DNA of 64,000 bases from Bifidobacterium gallicum DSM 20093 = LMG 11596 (GTDB taxonomy: Bacteria > Actinomycetota > Actinomycetes > Actinomycetales > Bifidobacteriaceae): positions 58,570 through 122,569 of the forward strand of contig NZ_JGYW01000011.1 in NCBI RefSeq assembly GCF_000741205.1, read 5' to 3'. Below the pieces are notes generated by a model, which was not told the origin of the DNA, did not search any database, and saw nothing but the letters and a program-made list of their open reading frames with translations. A program made the position numbers and the translations under genes. This document shows, in pieces, positions 35,578 through 45,191 of this stretch (within the stretch, counting starts at the first letter, position 1; each line of letters opens with the position of its first letter).

Positions 35578-37923
35578 TCACTCCTGGCCTGCACGATGGC
35601 GCATACGGCGCATGCGCGGCTGGGCGGAATCTTTGGCGCCCGTCAACCGGTAGACGTCGAACACGCCCTCAATCTTGCGCACTGCAGCCAGCACCGTGTT
35701 CAAATGCTGCGGATCAGCCATTTCAAACGAGAACTGCGACGTGGCCACACGGTCGGATCCCGTTTGGATCGTGCCCGACAGAATGTTGACGCCGTGATCG
35801 GACAGCACACGCGTCACATCGCTGAGCAGATGCGGACGGTCCAACGCTTCGACCTGGATGCGCACCATGAACAAGCCTTTGTCGCTCGTCCACGACACTT
35901 CGATGATGCGTTCGGGTTCTTTCTTTTCCAGATTGAGAATGTTCACGCAGTCCGTGCGATGCACGGACACGCCTTCATTGCGCGTGATGAACCCGATGAT
36001 GTCGTCACCCGGCACCGGCATGCAGCAGTGCGCCAGCTTGACCCAGATACCTTCCTCGCCTTTGACGGCGATACCGGAGGAGTTCGCGCCCGAACGCTGA
36101 CGGTTGGACTGCACGCGCAGCGGCAGCACTTCCTCCTCAGCTTCTTTCGTGACCTCATCCTCGCCTGCATCCTTGACGAGGCGCGAAATCACATTCTGTG
36201 TGGAAATACGGCCGTCTCCCACGGCGGCCAGCACAGCCTCACCATTGGGGAAATTCAATTCCTGGGCCACGCCAATCAGCGCTTCGGGCCTCATCAACGC
36301 GGAAATCGGCAGGTTGCGTTTGCGCATGGCGCGCGTCAGTTCGTCGCGGCCTTCCTCAATCGCATCCTCACGACGTTCCTTCGTAAACCATTGGCGGATC
36401 TTGTTACGCGCTTTCTGGCTTTTGACAAAGCTCATCCAGTCGCGTGACGGGCCGGCCTGGTCGGATTTCGACGTCAACACTTCGACCGTATCGCCGTTTT
36501 CAAGTTTCGTGTCGAGTGGCACAAGACGTCCATTGACGCGCGCACCCATCGTGCGATGGCCTACTTCCGTATGCACGGCGTAAGCGAAATCGACGGGCGT
36601 GGCATCGGCCGGCAGCGAGACGATCTTGCCTTTGGGCGTGAACACATACACTTCCGCCGAGCCCAGATCCTCTTTGAGTGAGCCCAGGAATTCGTTGGAG
36701 TCCGGCGTTTCGCTCGTCCAATCGGCGAGCTGCTGGATCCATTTGAGATTGTCCCCTTCGCTTAAATCCTGGGTTTCGCTGCGTTTGCGGTCATCAGCGT
36801 CCGGCGTGCTCAGCGCGCGTCCGGCCTGACCGTTCGCCTTGTACTTCCAGTGGGCGGCGATGCCGTATTCGGCGCGCCGATGCATGTCCCACGCGCGAAT
36901 CTGAATTTCCACCGGTTTGCCGCCCGGGCCCACGACCGTCGTGTGCAACGACTGGTACATGTTGAGTTTGGGCATCGCGATGTAATCCTTGAACCGTCCC
37001 GGCACAGGATTCCAGCGCGCGTGCACGGCGCCCAGCGCGGCATAACAGTCCTGGATCGTGTCGACGATGATGCGCACGCCCACCAGATCGTAAATATCGG
37101 AAAAATCATGGCCGCGCACGATCATTTTCTGATAGATTGAGAAATAGTCTTTGGGCCGTCCCGTCACGTGGGCGCTGATGTGCTGTTCGGCCAGATCTTC
37201 GTTGATTTCAGCCAAAATCTGCTTGAGATAGACTTCACGCTGCCCGGCTCGCTTTTGCACGAGCACCACGATTTCGTTGTAAATCTTGGGGTGCAGCACT
37301 TTGAAGCTCAGCTCTTCAAGTTCCGTTTTGATGGCGTTCATGCCCAACCGGTTCGCCAACGGCGCGTACACGTCGAGCGTTTCGCGCGCTTTGCGCTGGG
37401 CGCTCGTGGGCTTGACATAGCGCCAGGTGCGCGCGTTATGCACGCGGTCGGCCAGTTTGACAACGAGCACACGCACGTCACGGCTCATCGCCACGACCAT
37501 TTTGCGGATCGTTTCAGCTTGGGCCGAGTCTCCCACGTCCATCTTGGTCAGCTTCGTCACGCCGTCCACAAGCCCTGTGACCGTGTCGCCAAATTCGGCC
37601 CGGCATTCTTCGAGCGTATAGTCCGTGTCTTCCACCGTGTCGTGCAGCAATCCCGCGGCCACAACAATCGGTCCCATGCCAAGGTCGGCGAGAATCTGCG
37701 CGACGGCCATCGGATGGATGATGTAGGGTTCACCTGATTTTCGACGCTGGTCACTGTGCTGCAGCACGGCGCGTTCATAGGCGCGACGCACCATCGACAT
37801 GTCCTCGCCGGGATGGTGCGCTTCACATGCGGAGATGATGGGCTGCAGCGGGTCCAACGGGTTCGTGCTGATCTCGCATCCCAGCATGCTTGACGACTGC
37901 GGTTCGTCCGCCGCTTCACCCAT
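35578..37923 (-). CDS. rel: Bifunctional (p)ppGpp synthetase/hydrolase Rel
   Basis: Stringent-response enzyme of 781 residues. The HD hydrolase domain has HPMAVAQILADLG and LLHDTVEDT near residues 70-100. The synthetase domain shows GVRIIVDT, RFKDYIAMPKLNMYQSLHTT and the EIQIRAWDMHRRAEYGIAAHWK block near 290-360. TGS (VYVFTPKGKI, near 435) and a C-terminal ACT domain follow. With intact HD residues it should both make and degrade the alarmone. ATG at 37923 has AGGAGG 5-6 bases upstream; the frame opens at 37947. It lies next to dut on the same strand. Confidence 0.95.
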   Translation of the reverse strand: MGEAADEPQSSSMLGCEISTNPLDPLQPIISACEAHHPGEDMSMVRRAYERAVLQHSDQRRKSGEPYIIHPMAVAQILADLGMGPIVVAAGLLHDTVEDTDYTLEECRAEFGDTVTGLVDGVTKLTKMDVGDSAQAETIRKMVVAMSRDVRVLVVKLADRVHNARTWRYVKPTSAQRKARETLDVYAPLANRLGMNAIKTELEELSFKVLHPKIYNEIVVLVQKRAGQREVYLKQILAEINEDLAEQHISAHVTGRPKDYFSIYQKMIVRGHDFSDIYDLVGVRIIVDTIQDCYAALGAVHARWNPVPGRFKDYIAMPKLNMYQSLHTTVVGPGGKPVEIQIRAWDMHRRAEYGIAAHWKYKANGQAGRALSTPDADDRKRSETQDLSEGDNLKWIQQLADWTSETPDSNEFLGSLKEDLGSAEVYVFTPKGKIVSLPADATPVDFAYAVHTEVGHRTMGARVNGRLVPLDTKLENGDTVEVLTSKSDQAGPSRDWMSFVKSQKARNKIRQWFTKERREDAIEEGRDELTRAMRKRNLPISALMRPEALIGVAQELNFPNGEAVLAAVGDGRISTQNVISRLVKDAGEDEVTKEAEEEVLPLRVQSNRQRSGANSSGIAVKGEEGIWVKLAHCCMPVPGDDIIGFITRNEGVSVHRTDCVNILNLEKKEPERIIEVSWTSDKGLFMVRIQVEALDRPHLLSDVTRVLSDHGVNILSGTIQTGSDRVATSQFSFEMADPQHLNTVLAAVRKIEGVFDVYRLTGAKDSAQPRMRRMRHRAGQE

Positions 37924-38051
37924 GGGCCCTCCTTTATTCAGTTCCATCCGTCCGGTTGTGCCGTCCAGTGTACCCTACCTGTTCGGGGGTACGGTACATT
38001 ATTATTTCCCTGATACCCGCTTGCCCGTCGCAACGCCGTGTGGCCTATTCG

Positions 38052-38528
38052 TCAGGACGCCACTCCTGTCGATCCGAATCCGCGTTCCGCCCGATCCGAG
38101 GACGGCAACGTCTGGGCTTCAATGAACTTCGCCTGCACGTAGCGCTGAATCACGAGCTGCGCAATACGGTCACCCGGTTCAAAATGCACGGTTTCATGCG
38201 CATCAAGATTGATTAACGGCACCTTGATTTCTCCGCGGTAGCCCGCGTCGATCGTGCCGGGCGCGTTGAGCACGGTCACGCCGTGTTTGACGGCCAATCC
38301 CGAGCGCGGATGCACGAACGCCACGTATCCGGCAGGCAGCGCAATGGCCACGCCGGTAGGCACGAGCGCACGCTCGAACGGAGCAAGGTCAATCGCTTGC
38401 GTCGTGATCAAATCGGCGCCGGCGTCGCCTGCATGCGCGTAATGCAATTGCGCAGGGTAGGCCGCATCCAATGATTTGACGAGCACTTCAGTGTCTTCAG
38501 GCTCGTTGTATGCCGTATCGACGGTCAT
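38052..38528 (-). CDS. dut: Deoxyuridine 5'-triphosphate nucleotidohydrolase
   Basis: Trimeric dUTPase of 158 residues preventing uracil incorporation and supplying dUMP for thymidylate. Conserved motifs are AGDAGADL, PRSGLAVKHG, GTIDAGYRGEI with the uracil-binding tyrosine, GDRIAQLVI, and the C-terminal arm RGFGSTG. The ATG overlaps the stop of the DUF4193 gene (TGATG), indicating coupling; an in-frame GTG lies at 38549. dut beside DUF4193 and near sepH and rpoD is a conserved actinobacterial arrangement. Confidence 0.95.
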   Translation of the reverse strand: MTVDTAYNEPEDTEVLVKSLDAAYPAQLHYAHAGDAGADLITTQAIDLAPFERALVPTGVAIALPAGYVAFVHPRSGLAVKHGVTVLNAPGTIDAGYRGEIKVPLINLDAHETVHFEPGDRIAQLVIQRYVQAKFIEAQTLPSSDRAERGFGSTGVAS

Positions 38529-38821
38529 CAGATGGCGCACTCCTCGCACACGGGTTGGCCGTCATCAGTGGTATACGCCAACTGGCTGCGATGCTTCACG
38601 AGGAAGCATTCGGAGCAAATGAACTCGTCGCCCTGCATCGGAATGACAGTCACCGACGCATCCTCGTTACTCAGGTCGGCACCGGGCAGTTCATAATCTT
38701 CGGCGATGGCGTTCTCGTCATCGTCCATGTTGGCGGCGTCGTTTTGGGAGCTTTTACCCAGAGCCTGCAGCGACTCCTCATCCTCATCGGTGTTGCGCGG
38801 GGAATCATAATCCTGTGCCAT
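38528..38821 (-). CDS. DUF4193 family zinc-ribbon-like protein
   Basis: 97 residues beginning AQDYDSPR, the hallmark of actinobacterial DUF4193. The N-terminal half is acidic and probably disordered. The C-terminal half carries FICSECFLVKHRSQLA and CEECAI, two CxxC pairs suggesting a zinc ribbon. The family has no established function; its conserved place next to dut and near sigA/sepH suggests a housekeeping role. ATG at 38821 has AAAGGAC 7 bases upstream; the frame is open to 38857. The stop overlaps the dut start. Confidence 0.88.
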   Translation of the reverse strand: MAQDYDSPRNTDEDEESLQALGKSSQNDAANMDDDENAIAEDYELPGADLSNEDASVTVIPMQGDEFICSECFLVKHRSQLAYTTDDGQPVCEECAI

Positions 38822-38972
38822 GGCTGTCCTTTCGGTCGCACCTTTGTTCAAGGCCATCTTCCAATAGCCCGTTTCCCCGCATAGGATACACTATTTCTTT
38901 CATTCGTAAAGTCCACTGGCATCGCGCGTGTACACTAATTTTTACATATTGCATGAAAGCGGGGCTGATTCA

Positions 38973-40214
38973 ATGGTTGCAGGCATTCCCAAAGCACGGT
39001 TCGACCATGTCACTGATGATGGCGACCTGGCCTTTTCCATGGGCACGCAAACGTTCCTGGTCGACGTCAACGAGGAATTGGACCGGGCGATCATGTCCGC
39101 CAAGCAAATCAAATCCGACCATATTGGTGAACAACATGTCGAGCATAAGCGCACGATTCCGATTTCACAGATTCAACAACTGATTCGCGCCGGCCTCGAC
39201 CCGCATACGGTGGCTGAACGCTACGATCTGGACGAAACACTCGTACGCCGATTCTCAGGGTCTGTAGAAAGCGAAAAAAACTACGCGATCAAGCAATTCC
39301 TCAATGTCGCGGCGCCCAAGGAAGCCAAGGTGCATACCATTTCGGAACTCATCGACCGCACGTTGGCCGCGTTGCGCGTGAACCGTTCGGACGTGCACTG
39401 GTCAGCCACACGCCGCGCCATCGAACCATGGCATATCACGGCATCGTTCACGACCGCCGAAGGACGGCGTATCCATGCGCAATGGTCGTGGAGCACACAC
39501 GACAATGCGATCGGCTGCCTCAACTCGGCCGCGCGCACGTTGTTGGGCGAACAATCCACGCCGGCGCCCTCCCAATCCGACGATGACGACCTGACGTTGC
39601 AAGAGGCCGTATCCTCCTCACCATTGCCTGGCGACTCGGCACGCTCGGCGCGCATTGAACTGGCCGTCTCCTCCGCGCAACAAGCCGCTCAACCCAAGCA
39701 TGCGGCTCCGGCACCCCAAGCCGACGATCGGCCCTCATCCCTTGCGCCAGCAGCCGCCAATGTGCAGACCGCCGACACGGACGACACCGTGGTGGAGGTT
39801 GACGCTATGGCGCAAGGCGCCGAAGTGTCAGCCAACGATAAAGTGATTACGGCTGAAGTAGCCGAGGTGCATGCGCATGTGGCTGGCAGCGGCCACGATG
39901 CGGGCAAACAGCAATCATCATCAAATACCACGACACGGCAGAACGCGCAAACAGTGGGATTCGTGCGCGCGATGATGGGTGCTGCGAGCGTGCCTCCCGC
40001 CGATCCGGCACTGAACCAGCCAGCACCCGCACAGCCGGCACCCGCCCCAGCCAACGAAACAGGTTCGCTGCCAGTCGCGCCCACGGCGACACCCACAGTA
40101 ACGCCAGAAAGCGCCGGAGCCCCGCCCACCGATGACCGCGAGCGCACGACGCGTCATGGCGGCCGCAAGCAAATGCCAAGCTGGGATGAAATCCTGTTCG
40201 GCAAAGGCGAGTAA
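38973..40214 (+). CDS. sepH: Septation protein SepH (DUF3071)
   Basis: Actinobacterial cell-division protein that in Streptomyces binds FtsZ and promotes filament assembly. 413 residues. The N-terminal DUF3071 region covers about residues 1-180, with a helix-turn-helix-like segment DPHTVAERYDLDETLVRRF near 75-95. Two thirds of the rest is Ala/Pro/Ser-rich and probably disordered, ending in PSWDEILFGKGE, a short conserved C-terminus. ATG at 38973 has GGGG about 9 bases upstream; an in-frame TTG at 38928 lies near the likely promoter TACACT (about 38932-38937). Confidence 0.88.
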   Translation: MVAGIPKARFDHVTDDGDLAFSMGTQTFLVDVNEELDRAIMSAKQIKSDHIGEQHVEHKRTIPISQIQQLIRAGLDPHTVAERYDLDETLVRRFSGSVESEKNYAIKQFLNVAAPKEAKVHTISELIDRTLAALRVNRSDVHWSATRRAIEPWHITASFTTAEGRRIHAQWSWSTHDNAIGCLNSAARTLLGEQSTPAPSQSDDDDLTLQEAVSSSPLPGDSARSARIELAVSSAQQAAQPKHAAPAPQADDRPSSLAPAAANVQTADTDDTVVEVDAMAQGAEVSANDKVITAEVAEVHAHVAGSGHDAGKQQSSSNTTTRQNAQTVGFVRAMMGAASVPPADPALNQPAPAQPAPAPANETGSLPVAPTATPTVTPESAGAPPTDDRERTTRHGGRKQMPSWDEILFGKGE

Positions 40215-40245
40215 GGCTGCCGAACGCGCAGAATAGTCCGCCTCT

Positions 40246-40287
40246 CCCCTGTCTGATTGCTGTCAGTCGACGTCAATCAGACAGGGG
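40246..40287. terminator. Shared terminator reaching into the phosphodiesterase gene
   Basis: Perfect 14-base arms CCCCTGTCTGATTG (40246-40259) and complement (40274-40287) with a 14-base loop, between convergent sepH and the phosphodiesterase gene. The right arm lies inside the last codons of the latter, so its C-terminus is constrained by the hairpin. Confidence 0.8.
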
Positions 40288-41567
40288 ATTTCCATTTCCA
40301 TACGCGTTTGCGAACCATGCACGCTGGGCAGTGACATGGCCACTGCTGTTTGTGTGGACGAATCGACGAGCGTATAGCCGTCGTTGACGCACACGCTCAC
40401 CTGGCCGAGCATCGGCAGCACATGCTCGCTGACGGGACCGTACAATCCTTGCGCGAGCGCCTCGTCACGCGTGCGTATGAGCGCATGCGAACCGAGCCGT
40501 TCACGCCAACGGGCCGCAACATCGCCGGGATGCGCGTCGTCGTTAAGATACAGCATCAGCGAACGCGGCTCCCCACCGATCAGATGCACGCCTTGCATGA
40601 GCGTAGGCTCTTGGGCCACGTCAATGCGTTGTGCGGGATTCGCGTTGACCATGCCATGGTCGGCGACAATCACGATCAGCGTGCCGCGGGGAGCTTGCCG
40701 GCTGATCTGGCCGAGCATGTCGTCCACGTGTTCAAGCGCCCCTCCCCACTCGTCTCCGGTCCAACCCAACGAATGACCGACTTTGTCGACGTCACGCAAG
40801 TACAGATAGGTCAGTCCCGGCTCACGCAACGATTCGAGCGTGCGCTGCACGATCGCCGCGGGACGGTCGGCCTTGACATAGGTGCTGCCGTGTAGTGACG
40901 CTTGGGTCAGCGGCGAGTTCGCGAATTTCGACAGCCCTACGCTTGTGGCACGCACCCCGCGCGCGGCGAGGCGCTCGAACACCGTGGGTTCACGTTGCAA
41001 ATCGTCGGGTTTGAGCGCGTTGCGGAACTGGATCAGCTGACTGATCTGACCTGTCTGCGGATTGAGTTGCGTGTAACCGGCCATACCGGTCAACCCCGGG
41101 CAGGTTCCCGTGCCGAACGTGCCCATGGCGGCCACTGTCGTGCTCGGAGCGCACGTGGCGATCGGGCGCGCGTTGGCACTGTCCTTGAGCAGACCGCGCA
41201 AATAGGGGGCGTGTCCTACGCGATCGACGAGGTTCCAAAATCCCATGCCGTCCACGAGCACCACGAGCGCACGGGAAGCGGTCGGCATGCCCAACGCCTG
41301 GCGTAACGCCGCCGGGTCATGATGCACGGCCGTGGTGACGGGCGCGCCAAGCGCATCAGTGACAGCGGGCAGCACGCTTGACAAATGCAATGCGCCGCCG
41401 ATTGGCGAACCGCTGGCGGAACGTTGAACTGAATCGGCTGAACCGGCTGAACCAGACCGCGTCTCAGCTGTGCTGCTGGGACTGACCTGCGTGTGGTCGC
41501 CGTAATGCACAGTCGGTATGAAGTCCACAAGCTGATCAATCGGCGGTAATGCAATCATGATGCCCAT
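40263..41567 (-). CDS. Nucleotide pyrophosphatase/phosphodiesterase-like protein (alkaline phosphatase superfamily)
   Basis: 434-residue enzyme of the type I phosphodiesterase family, expected to cleave phosphodiester or pyrophosphate bonds using two metal ions. Metal and nucleophile motifs are visible: LVVLVDGMGFW near residue 93, APSTTVAAMGTFGTG near 140 with the nucleophilic Thr, RDVDKVGHSLGW near 257 and VIVADHGMVN near 303. There is no signal peptide, so it is probably cytoplasmic. The start is ATG 41567 or ATG 41558; neither has a clear ribosome site. A homologue near sepH and parC occurs in other Actinobacteria. Confidence 0.85.
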   Translation of the reverse strand: MGIMIALPPIDQLVDFIPTVHYGDHTQVSPSSTAETRSGSAGSADSVQRSASGSPIGGALHLSSVLPAVTDALGAPVTTAVHHDPAALRQALGMPTASRALVVLVDGMGFWNLVDRVGHAPYLRGLLKDSANARPIATCAPSTTVAAMGTFGTGTCPGLTGMAGYTQLNPQTGQISQLIQFRNALKPDDLQREPTVFERLAARGVRATSVGLSKFANSPLTQASLHGSTYVKADRPAAIVQRTLESLREPGLTYLYLRDVDKVGHSLGWTGDEWGGALEHVDDMLGQISRQAPRGTLIVIVADHGMVNANPAQRIDVAQEPTLMQGVHLIGGEPRSLMLYLNDDAHPGDVAARWRERLGSHALIRTRDEALAQGLYGPVSEHVLPMLGQVSVCVNDGYTLVDSSTQTAVAMSLPSVHGSQTRMEMEIPCLIDVD

Positions 41568-41640
41568 TCAAGCGCGGGTTTTGGACGGGATTGAGCGGCG
41601 TTGTCAGGCCTTGCGCACGGTGTGGCGCACTGGCAGCATG

Positions 41641-42948
41641 TCAGTCACGGCCCAGGTTCTTCGTACTCTTGTAACGGTGCACGAGAATATCGGCCAGCAC
41701 GAGGAACACCACTACGAAACCGGCAAGAATGCCCCATACCTGCCATAAATGTTTGACTGTATATTCATAGGATGCGCTTGCCGAGGACGGGTTGAAACAA
41801 CTGCCGTATTCAATGCGGCGGCCGTCTTTGTCATACCCTGTCACGCCGCGATAATCACGCGTGCGTTCGCCATTCTCATCCTCACTGCCATCGTAAGCTG
41901 CGCCGGAAGCGGCTTGGCATTGCGCGGCCTCGTCATTGCCGTCCGTGTCGTCACGCTCCCACTGTGCAGGTTCGCGGCCCAGCAGGTCCTTGAGTTCCTT
42001 GTCGCTGAACGAGTCAACCGTCGTGTCTTGTGCCGCGTCCTGCTTCGAATCCTGTTGGGACTGTGCGTCGGTTCCGTTCGTTGCGGGTGAGGGGGCAGGA
42101 GCCTGTTGACTTTGCAGTTGCGCTTGCTGCCGGGCTTGTTGTTCGGCTTGTTCTTGGGCCTGGCGCGCCTGCTCCTGGGCTTGTTCTTGCTGGCGGCGTG
42201 TCTGTTCCTCGACTTTGCGTGTCTCTTTGATCTGTTGGCGACTAACTTTGTCGGGATAATAATTGATGTCGCTCGTCACGGCCAACGCTTCCATACCCCA
42301 GCGGCTTTCCATGCCGTACGAGATTGTGTCGGTCACACCGCTTAACGGGAAGAGCAAGCCTGAGAAAATGAGTTGCACAATCAAAATGTATGGCGTGATC
42401 ACGCTGGCCGTTTCGGCCTTTTTCACGAGCGTGGAAATGACAAGGCCCAAAGCGTCGGCCGCGTAGAACAACAGCAGGAACGTGACATAGTATTCGAGCA
42501 TCGTGTTGTTGATAATGCGGCCATACGGTGGCGGCTGGTGGCCGTATTGCGCTTCAATCCAAGGGAAACACAGCAACAGGATTGCCGACTGCACCGAGCA
42601 CAACACAAGTTGCACAATGGCGTTGGCCAGCATGAACATGCTCGGATACAATCCGGCGGCCATGTCGGCTTGCAACGTGTCTCGTTGTTTGACGATCAGC
42701 TGCACGGAATTGAACAAGCCTCCCCAAATGCAGGCGCATACAAGGAAGAAGCATCCCGAACTCGTGGCATTGGATGTTTCAAACATGTCCTTGCCGGCGA
42801 CTTGCACGGTCAACACCACGGCCACCAGCGGGAATGCGAGCATGATCAGCAAACTCGTCCATGCTTTGACGAGCAATTTGGAGCTTACGACCAGACAGTT
42901 CGTGAACTGGCGCAACAGGATGTGCAGACGATGGGCTATGGGGATCAT
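41641..42948 (-). CDS. ABC-2 type membrane subunit with Gln/Ala-rich coiled-coil loop
   Basis: 435-residue membrane protein and partner of the FHA-ABC ATPase 71 bases upstream. About five N-terminal helices (residues 20-215) have the ABC-2 pattern. A hydrophilic stretch of about 185 residues follows. It includes a Gln/Ala/Glu-rich heptad segment (RRQQEQAQEQARQAQEQAE), an acidic region, and two Cys. A last helix near residue 405 then precedes a basic tail. The loop is predicted outside the membrane and could reach through the cell wall. ATP-driven export or cell-envelope work is likely; the substrate is unknown. Confidence 0.82.
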   Translation of the reverse strand: MIPIAHRLHILLRQFTNCLVVSSKLLVKAWTSLLIMLAFPLVAVVLTVQVAGKDMFETSNATSSGCFFLVCACIWGGLFNSVQLIVKQRDTLQADMAAGLYPSMFMLANAIVQLVLCSVQSAILLLCFPWIEAQYGHQPPPYGRIINNTMLEYYVTFLLLFYAADALGLVISTLVKKAETASVITPYILIVQLIFSGLLFPLSGVTDTISYGMESRWGMEALAVTSDINYYPDKVSRQQIKETRKVEEQTRRQQEQAQEQARQAQEQAEQQARQQAQLQSQQAPAPSPATNGTDAQSQQDSKQDAAQDTTVDSFSDKELKDLLGREPAQWERDDTDGNDEAAQCQAASGAAYDGSEDENGERTRDYRGVTGYDKDGRRIEYGSCFNPSSASASYEYTVKHLWQVWGILAGFVVVFLVLADILVHRYKSTKNLGRD

Positions 42949-43019
42949 GGCGAATTCCTTTGTGTGCTACGACGACTTGAGCGAGGACGCTGACGTGAGG
43001 CGGCTCAGTGGAGAGCTAA

Positions 43020-44987
43020 TTAGCGCGGCTGCTCGACGAATGGGCGGAACGTATGCTTGTCAAGCTGTGCTTGCAATTCATCGAACATCTTGCGATAGTC
43101 CGACGCGTTATTGAAGTAGGTTTTGGCATCCTGGGGCCGGCCGGCGAACGCAAGCTGACCCGGTTCACGGCCGCTGCCATCTTTGCGCGATGGGGCCGCG
43201 ACCACAATGACCTGGTCGAACATGTCGAGCATGTCAATCTCGTGCACGACCATGATCACGCTCGACACGGTGGCATCCTCTTCCATGTCGCCGGTTTCAC
43301 CTTTTTTGACAATTGCGTTGAGCTGCGTGAACAGCTCTTTTTTGTCGAGATAACTCAAACCCGCATCAGGTTCGTCAAGAAACAGCACCGACGGGAATCC
43401 GATGAACTCACGTGCCACGCTGACTCGGCGCTGCTGGCCGCCCGAGAGTGTGCGGATGGCTTTGTTGCGGTGTTCACTCAAGTTGAGTGCATCGAGCACA
43501 TACGACACTTTCTGTTCAAGCTGTTCACGGTTGTAATCGTCGGGCAAGCGAAGGCGTGCCGACGCCATGAGCTCTTCTTGCACCGTCAACGGAGGTGAGA
43601 ACACATTGCTTTGCCGCACGTAGCCGATGGCGCTGCGCAAACGGCGATGATTGTTCTTGATGTCTTGGCCGCGCAACAAGGTGCGGCCTTGGAACTCGTA
43701 GTCTTTGCCAGACAAACAATTGAGCAGCAATGTCTTGCCGGCACCCGAAGTGCCGATGATTGCCACCATGCTGTGCTCACGGATTGTGCAATGGATGTTT
43801 TTGAGCAAGGTGAGCTTCTTGCGGCCACCCACATGCTTTTCGACCACATTGACATCAATCATTACGGCATGCTCTTGCACAGGCGACATGGCTGGCATCT
43901 GCTGCATCGGTTGCAGCGTTGGCAGCGACTGCATGGTCTGCATGGTCTGCACGCGCGCGGCCTTAGACGGCATCATGAGCTGCGGATTGACAGCCATTGG
44001 CGTGCGCAACGGGGCCGCGACACCCGGTTGACCCACAGGTGCGGGGCGACCCGCTTGCATCGGTCGCGTTTGCGCAGTGCGTTGCGGTATTGATGTGGTG
44101 TTGCGCCGGTCATAGACGATGCAACCATCGGTGTAATAGAACCGGCAGTCGCCAATTGAAATGATGTCTTTTTCGCGCAACAGCATGGCGCCGCGCACCG
44201 GATCATCATTCAAATACGTGCCGATGCGGCTGCCCATGTCGCGGATCACATAGCCGCGCGGCGTATGGTCGATACGCGCGTGACGACGCGACACATAGGG
44301 CACTTGCTGCACGATCGTGTTGGGTGCGGGGGCACGGCCAATGAACGTGGTGCGCTGCGTCAACGGATATGAAGTCCACTGCCCCAGATGCTGGTCCACC
44401 GTGAAAATCAGGAACACGCCATCATCATCCGGCGTTTCAATCGAGTAATCCACGCGGATAATGTCGCCATTGTGCAATTGGCATGGTGGCGCATTGCCGG
44501 CCAGTCGACGACCGTTGATGAACGTGGGATTCGTTGTGGATGCCACTTGATAGAACCATTGGCCGCCCTGTGTGAAGAACCGTCCATGTTCACGGCTGAC
44601 AATCGCCGATTCGACGGCGATATCAGGATGGCTGTGGTCGTTGATGCGTCCAAACGTCCATGATGGCCGCGTGCCGAGCGGATAGATGCTGGCATGACGG
44701 TTTTCGACCACGACCAATGTTTGTGGACCCACATGGACGGTGGGCACATAGGTTTGCGTGCCTTCCATCACGGGTGTTGAAGGCGCTGGAGCGGCTGCTG
44801 CGGGCGCTGCGGAAGAGCCGGCAGGCCTTGAACTGTGAGATGCTGGTTGAGGGACTGCTCCAGCTGCACCATTCCTTGCTGGCACGGGACTGTTCGATGA
44901 TTGCACGCCGGCAGACCGTTGTATTGGAGCTGTCGGCCTTGATGGACGGCCTTGAGGCGGCATGGAATTAGGCGGCACAGCAACCAT
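43020..44987 (-). CDS. ABC ATPase with two N-terminal FHA domains
   Basis: 655 residues. FHA domain 1 is at about residues 95-185 (GRINDHSHPDIAV, VSREHGRFF, TFINGRRL). FHA domain 2 is at about 210-290 (FIGRAPAPNTIV, VSRRHARIDH, SRIGTYLND). A Met/Gln/Pro linker follows, then an ABC domain with Walker A IIGTSGAGKTLLLN near 420, signature LSGGQQRRVS near 520, and Walker B VLFLDEPDAG near 543. FHA domains bind phosphothreonine, so activity is probably set by a Ser/Thr kinase. The design matches M. tuberculosis Rv1747, where the FHA, ATPase and membrane parts are one protein; here they are two genes. ATG with AGAGGA 5 bases upstream. Confidence 0.88.
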   Translation of the reverse strand: MVAVPPNSMPPQGRPSRPTAPIQRSAGVQSSNSPVPARNGAAGAVPQPASHSSRPAGSSAAPAAAAPAPSTPVMEGTQTYVPTVHVGPQTLVVVENRHASIYPLGTRPSWTFGRINDHSHPDIAVESAIVSREHGRFFTQGGQWFYQVASTTNPTFINGRRLAGNAPPCQLHNGDIIRVDYSIETPDDDGVFLIFTVDQHLGQWTSYPLTQRTTFIGRAPAPNTIVQQVPYVSRRHARIDHTPRGYVIRDMGSRIGTYLNDDPVRGAMLLREKDIISIGDCRFYYTDGCIVYDRRNTTSIPQRTAQTRPMQAGRPAPVGQPGVAAPLRTPMAVNPQLMMPSKAARVQTMQTMQSLPTLQPMQQMPAMSPVQEHAVMIDVNVVEKHVGGRKKLTLLKNIHCTIREHSMVAIIGTSGAGKTLLLNCLSGKDYEFQGRTLLRGQDIKNNHRRLRSAIGYVRQSNVFSPPLTVQEELMASARLRLPDDYNREQLEQKVSYVLDALNLSEHRNKAIRTLSGGQQRRVSVAREFIGFPSVLFLDEPDAGLSYLDKKELFTQLNAIVKKGETGDMEEDATVSSVIMVVHEIDMLDMFDQVIVVAAPSRKDGSGREPGQLAFAGRPQDAKTYFNNASDYRKMFDELQAQLDKHTFRPFVEQPR

Positions 44988-45191
44988 AGGAGTCCTCTCG
45001 TTGCGCAGTCACATGGTCCCGAACCCGGTCAACGGCATACATATCCCTTCAGGATGCCGGCATGCCGGGAATCTTCTCTGTGCACAATCTATCCCATCGT
45101 GTGCTCAACAATGCCATTCATCTCAAGGAAACGGGCTTGGAAGCGCAGTTGCTAGAATGGCATGGTTCATATGGCAGGAGGAAAAGCATCC

